A DNA stretch of 64,000 bases, taken from Sphingomonas aurantiaca. GTDB lineage: Bacteria > Pseudomonadota > Alphaproteobacteria > Sphingomonadales > Sphingomonadaceae. The notes under the pieces were generated by a model that ran no database searches, was not told the origin of the DNA, and worked only from the letters and a program-made list of their open reading frames with translations. The stretch is from the NCBI RefSeq assembly GCF_003050705.1, contig NZ_QAOG01000001.1, forward strand, positions 186,001 to 250,000. The letters are read 5' to 3'. Both the position numbers and the translations under genes were made by a program. Positions 61,848-64,000 of the stretch are shown here, piece after piece (within the stretch, counting starts at the first letter, position 1; each line of letters starts with the position of its first letter).

Positions 61848-61931
61848 CGCCATCCTGACGAAAGTCAGGACCCAGAGCCACTTAGCGCACCCTTCGGGGT
61901 TCTGGGTCCTCGGTCGAGCCCAGGATGACGG
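61848..61931. repeat. REP-like element, CATCCTGACG type
   Basis: CCGCCATCCTGACGAAAGTC at the left and GAGCCCAGGATGACGG at the right, with CAGGACCCAGAG / TTCTGGGTCCTC inside. It lies between feoA (-) upstream and the COQ9 gene 3' end. Confidence 0.78.
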
Positions 61932-61946
61932 GGTTCGGTACCGCGC

Positions 61947-62600
61947 TCAAGCCGTCGGATAGCGCAGGCGACCGACGAATCGCGACAGGCTGAACCCATG
62001 CTCGGTTCGCTTGAGGAAACCGGACTTGGCCTTTTCGAACTGCATGATCCCATTGATGCGGCGTCCGAGGAAGGCACGCGTTTCGGCGAGGCCTTCGCTC
62101 TCGTCGTCGAGGAAGATCGTGATCGTCGAGGCGTACACGCCGAGCAGGATCGTCCGCTTGGTGTAGTAATTATAGTCGGTCGCGACGTCGCCCGCCGCGT
62201 GCCAGATCGTGTCGACCGTCCGCCAGCCGAGCCGCGTCGCCTTTGCCAGGTTCTGCGGGAGCGCGAGGATCGCGAGCGCGCGCCGCAGCGATTCGCGATC
62301 CGCCGACGTCGCATCGAGCCGCGCCTCGACCAGTACGGTGATCTTTTCGCGGACCTTCATCAGCGCGAGACGTTCGGGGGGCACCGCGGCGAGCATCACG
62401 CCGTCGATATGCGCGAACCACGCGTCGATCATGTCGACCGGCCCGTCCTTGAACGCGAGCGCGGCGATGTCAGTATCGACCCGCTCGGCCTGCGCGGCCA
62501 TGTCGCGGGCGGCGTCGCTCCAGCCATCGAACGCCGCGTTGGCGGCGATGCCGGGCGCGAGCAGGGCGCGGATTTCGTCGAGCGTAAGGTCCTGGGTCAT
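61947..62600 (-). CDS. COQ9-family protein
   Basis: 217 residues. The TetR-like fold family COQ9 assists ubiquinone synthesis by presenting lipid to COQ7-type hydroxylases. W-H-A-A-G-D-V-A-T-D-Y-N-Y-Y-T-K-R-T-I-L is the family hallmark, and Y-A-S-T-I-T-I-F-L-D-D follows. Cytosolic or peripheral. The ATG overlaps the EamA gene stop (ATGA). Confidence 0.9.
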   Translation of the reverse strand: MTQDLTLDEIRALLAPGIAANAAFDGWSDAARDMAAQAERVDTDIAALAFKDGPVDMIDAWFAHIDGVMLAAVPPERLALMKVREKITVLVEARLDATSADRESLRRALAILALPQNLAKATRLGWRTVDTIWHAAGDVATDYNYYTKRTILLGVYASTITIFLDDESEGLAETRAFLGRRINGIMQFEKAKSGFLKRTEHGFSLSRFVGRLRYPTA

Positions 62601-63586
62601 ACCGTCTCCTGCCGTTCAAAATCAGGCGTATCAAGCGTGTCTTCAAGAGGGGCGCCTCGCCGGACGAGCACCAGCGCCGCCGCGACCATCACCACCCCGA
62701 CCAGATCCGCGGTGCCGAGGCGCTCGCCATAGACGAGCCAGCCGACGATCCCCGCCACCACGGGCTGGATCAGCAGCGCGATGCCGATCACCAACGGCGT
62801 GAAGCGACCGAGCGCGTAGATCATCAGGCCTTGCCCCAGCACCTGGCTGCACAGCGCTAGCCCGATCAGCGGGGTCCAGTGAGCCGGCAGCACGCGCTCG
62901 CCCATCGCCAGCGCGAACAGGAGCAGCGGCGCGATGCCCGCCAGCGTCGACAGCGTCAGCGCCGAGACCGGCGCGAGCGTCGCACGCGCGCGCGCCATCA
63001 GGATGAAATAGACCGTGTAGAGCACGCCCGCGAGCAGGCAGAACAGATCGCCGGCAAGGTTCTTCGCGTCGAGCTGATACGAGCGGCCGAGCAGCAATGC
63101 GCCACCCGCCGCCGCCAAGGCCAAAGCGAACGCCTGGGTCCGCGTCGGCCAGCTGCGCGCGATCAGGAAGCCGTAGATCGGGAAGATCAGCGTCGCGACG
63201 TTACCGAACAGCGTCGCATTGGCGAGTGTGGTGCGCAGGATCCCGAGATGCCAGGTGCCGAGATCGGCGGCGAAGCACACCCCGCCCGCGAGCAGCCCGG
63301 CCCACAGCTTCCAGCCAAGCCGCATCGGCCGCGCGCCTTGCTGGACTGCGAGCACGACCAGGAACGGCACCGCCAGCGTAAGCCGCCAGAACCCTGCGGC
63401 GACCGGCCCCACCTCGGTCGCGCGGACAAACCACGGCCCGAAAGCGAGCGCGACGTTGGCCACCACCAGCGCCGCGAACGCGATCAGGCCGGGTGCGGCG
63501 ATGGCCGGCGCAGCAGGCACACCGTGTGGCGTATCGGGCGGCGTATCGGGCACGCTAGATAATCTTTGCGGGTCAGGGCGATGCAT
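62597..63586 (-). CDS. DMT-superfamily transporter (two EamA domains)
   Basis: 329 residues with about ten membrane helices in two EamA repeats, after a ~30-residue Pro-rich cytosolic N-terminus. V-E-A-T/F-W-R-L-T-L-A-V-P and G-W-L-V-Y-G-E-R-L-G are typical first and second repeat ends. Substrate unknown (amino acids or metabolites in characterised relatives). Overlaps the COQ9 gene by 4 bases. Confidence 0.9.
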   Translation of the reverse strand: MHRPDPQRLSSVPDTPPDTPHGVPAAPAIAAPGLIAFAALVVANVALAFGPWFVRATEVGPVAAGFWRLTLAVPFLVVLAVQQGARPMRLGWKLWAGLLAGGVCFAADLGTWHLGILRTTLANATLFGNVATLIFPIYGFLIARSWPTRTQAFALALAAAGGALLLGRSYQLDAKNLAGDLFCLLAGVLYTVYFILMARARATLAPVSALTLSTLAGIAPLLLFALAMGERVLPAHWTPLIGLALCSQVLGQGLMIYALGRFTPLVIGIALLIQPVVAGIVGWLVYGERLGTADLVGVVMVAAALVLVRRGAPLEDTLDTPDFERQETV

Positions 63587-63637
63587 GCCGCGCTGTAGCC
63601 TCCTATCTTTGCCCCGTCAGGCCAATAAGGAGCTTCC

Positions 63638-64000
63638 ATGCCTAGCCTTTTCGATCCGATTACCCTTGGTGCCGTCGACGCGCCGAACCGCATCCTCATG
63701 GCGCCGCTCACGCGCGGCCGTGCCGACCGCGACGCCGTCCCGAGCGACATGATGGTCGAGTATTACACGCAGCGTGCGAGCGCCGGGCTGATCATCTCGG
63801 AGGCCACCGGCATCAGCCGCGAAGGTCTCGGCTGGCCGTTCGCGCCGGGTCTTTGGACCGACGCGCAGGTCGCCGCCTGGAAGCCCGTCACCGACTCGGT
63901 TCATGCCGCGGGTGGCCGCATCATCGCGCAGCTGTGGCACATGGGTCGTCAGGGCCATTCGTCGGTGTACGAAACGCAGCCGGTCTCGTCCTCGGCAACC
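63638..64000 (+). CDS. Old Yellow Enzyme-family NADH:flavin oxidoreductase, N-terminal part (cut by window end)
   Basis: The first 121 residues are present; the frame runs off the window. M-P-S-L-F-D-P-I, A-P-N-R-I-L-M-A-P-L-T-R-G-R-A is the FMN-binding start. Y-Y-T-Q-R-A-S-A-G-L-I-I-S-E-A-T and A-A-G-G-R-I-I-A-Q-L-W-H-M-G-R follow, as in NemA/xenobiotic reductases. AAGGAG lies 6 bases before ATG 63638. It is divergent from the EamA gene across 51 bases. Confidence 0.92.
   Translation, partial: MPSLFDPITLGAVDAPNRILMAPLTRGRADRDAVPSDMMVEYYTQRASAGLIISEATGISREGLGWPFAPGLWTDAQVAAWKPVTDSVHAAGGRIIAQLWHMGRQGHSSVYETQPVSSSAT

Noticed and set aside
1..64000. Prophage, insertion sequence or integrative element
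   Set aside because: No integrase, transposase, phage structural gene or att-like repeat next to tRNA-Leu was recognised.

Overview
This window is a high-GC bacterial chromosome segment whose gene set points to an alphaproteobacterium of the Sphingomonadaceae, most likely Sphingomonas or a close relative. The evidence is the hemE/oriC neighbourhood shared with Caulobacter, the MmcB, COQ9, DUF1491, DUF3576 and DUF6489 family genes, ParB sites of the palindromic TGTTCCACGTGGAACA type, an HWE-type histidine kinase, and many REP-like palindromes bracketed by GTCATCC/GGATGAC. Species identity cannot be read from sequence alone. The central discovery is that the window contains the probable chromosome replication origin, in the gap between hemE and the ppsR-like kinase (about 21.2-21.5 kb). 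That gap holds a cluster of DnaA boxes, an AT-rich inverted repeat and five GANTC sites, and three parS centromere sites lie within 10 kb of it.

Layout. 0-4 kb: the end of exodeoxyribonuclease III, ribA, a DUF218 protein, a HAD phosphatase, yggS and a short ThiE-like protein. 4.2-5.6 kb: an outer-membrane-like protein and a DUF3576 lipoprotein. 5.6-9.8 kb: leuS-lptE-holA, where leuS carries an in-frame palindromic insertion. 10-15.5 kb: the mnmE-mnmG-rsmG-parA-parB chain (tRNA modification, 16S rRNA methylation, chromosome partition). 15.5-20.2 kb: a DUF6489 protein, ogt, a dienelactone hydrolase, terC, rho and hemJ. 20.2-28.8 kb: hemE, the origin, ppsR-maf, aroE-coaE-dnaQ, hpf-ptsN, a thioesterase, a DUF1491 protein, a SleB-type hydrolase and mmcB. 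Genes close to the origin mostly point away from it on both sides, as expected for co-orientation with replication.

28.8-33.9 kb holds an ankyrin protein, a SCO1-type copper chaperone, a YcgN-type Cys-cluster protein, a YgjP-type metalloprotease, PBP1A and msrB. 33.9-36.8 kb is a three-gene type III polyketide synthase / methyltransferase / FAD oxidoreductase operon, the one clear secondary-metabolism locus. 37-46.3 kb is the most unusual region: a winged-helix regulator, three secreted DUF11-type proteins (two are paralogues carrying a predicted calcium-type Asp loop), a 1672-residue DUF11/SdrD-B/beta-barrel-like surface protein and a small cytosolic protein, all on one strand and preceded by AT-rich control regions. 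I propose this as a candidate undescribed cell-surface system.

46.3-47.1 kb contains a tandem REP array that has duplicated the 3' end of a 50-residue Lys-rich gene, and tRNA-Leu(GAG). 47.2-64 kb returns to mostly core functions: a MATE exporter, a zinc-ribbon membrane protein, ftsE-ftsX, a second DUF218 protein, plsC, hisC-tyrA, metX-GNAT-metW, a single-domain response regulator facing an HWE kinase, ssb, feoA-feoB with a Fur-like site, a COQ9 protein, an EamA transporter and the start of an Old Yellow Enzyme gene. No prophage, insertion sequence, CRISPR array or rRNA gene was seen.
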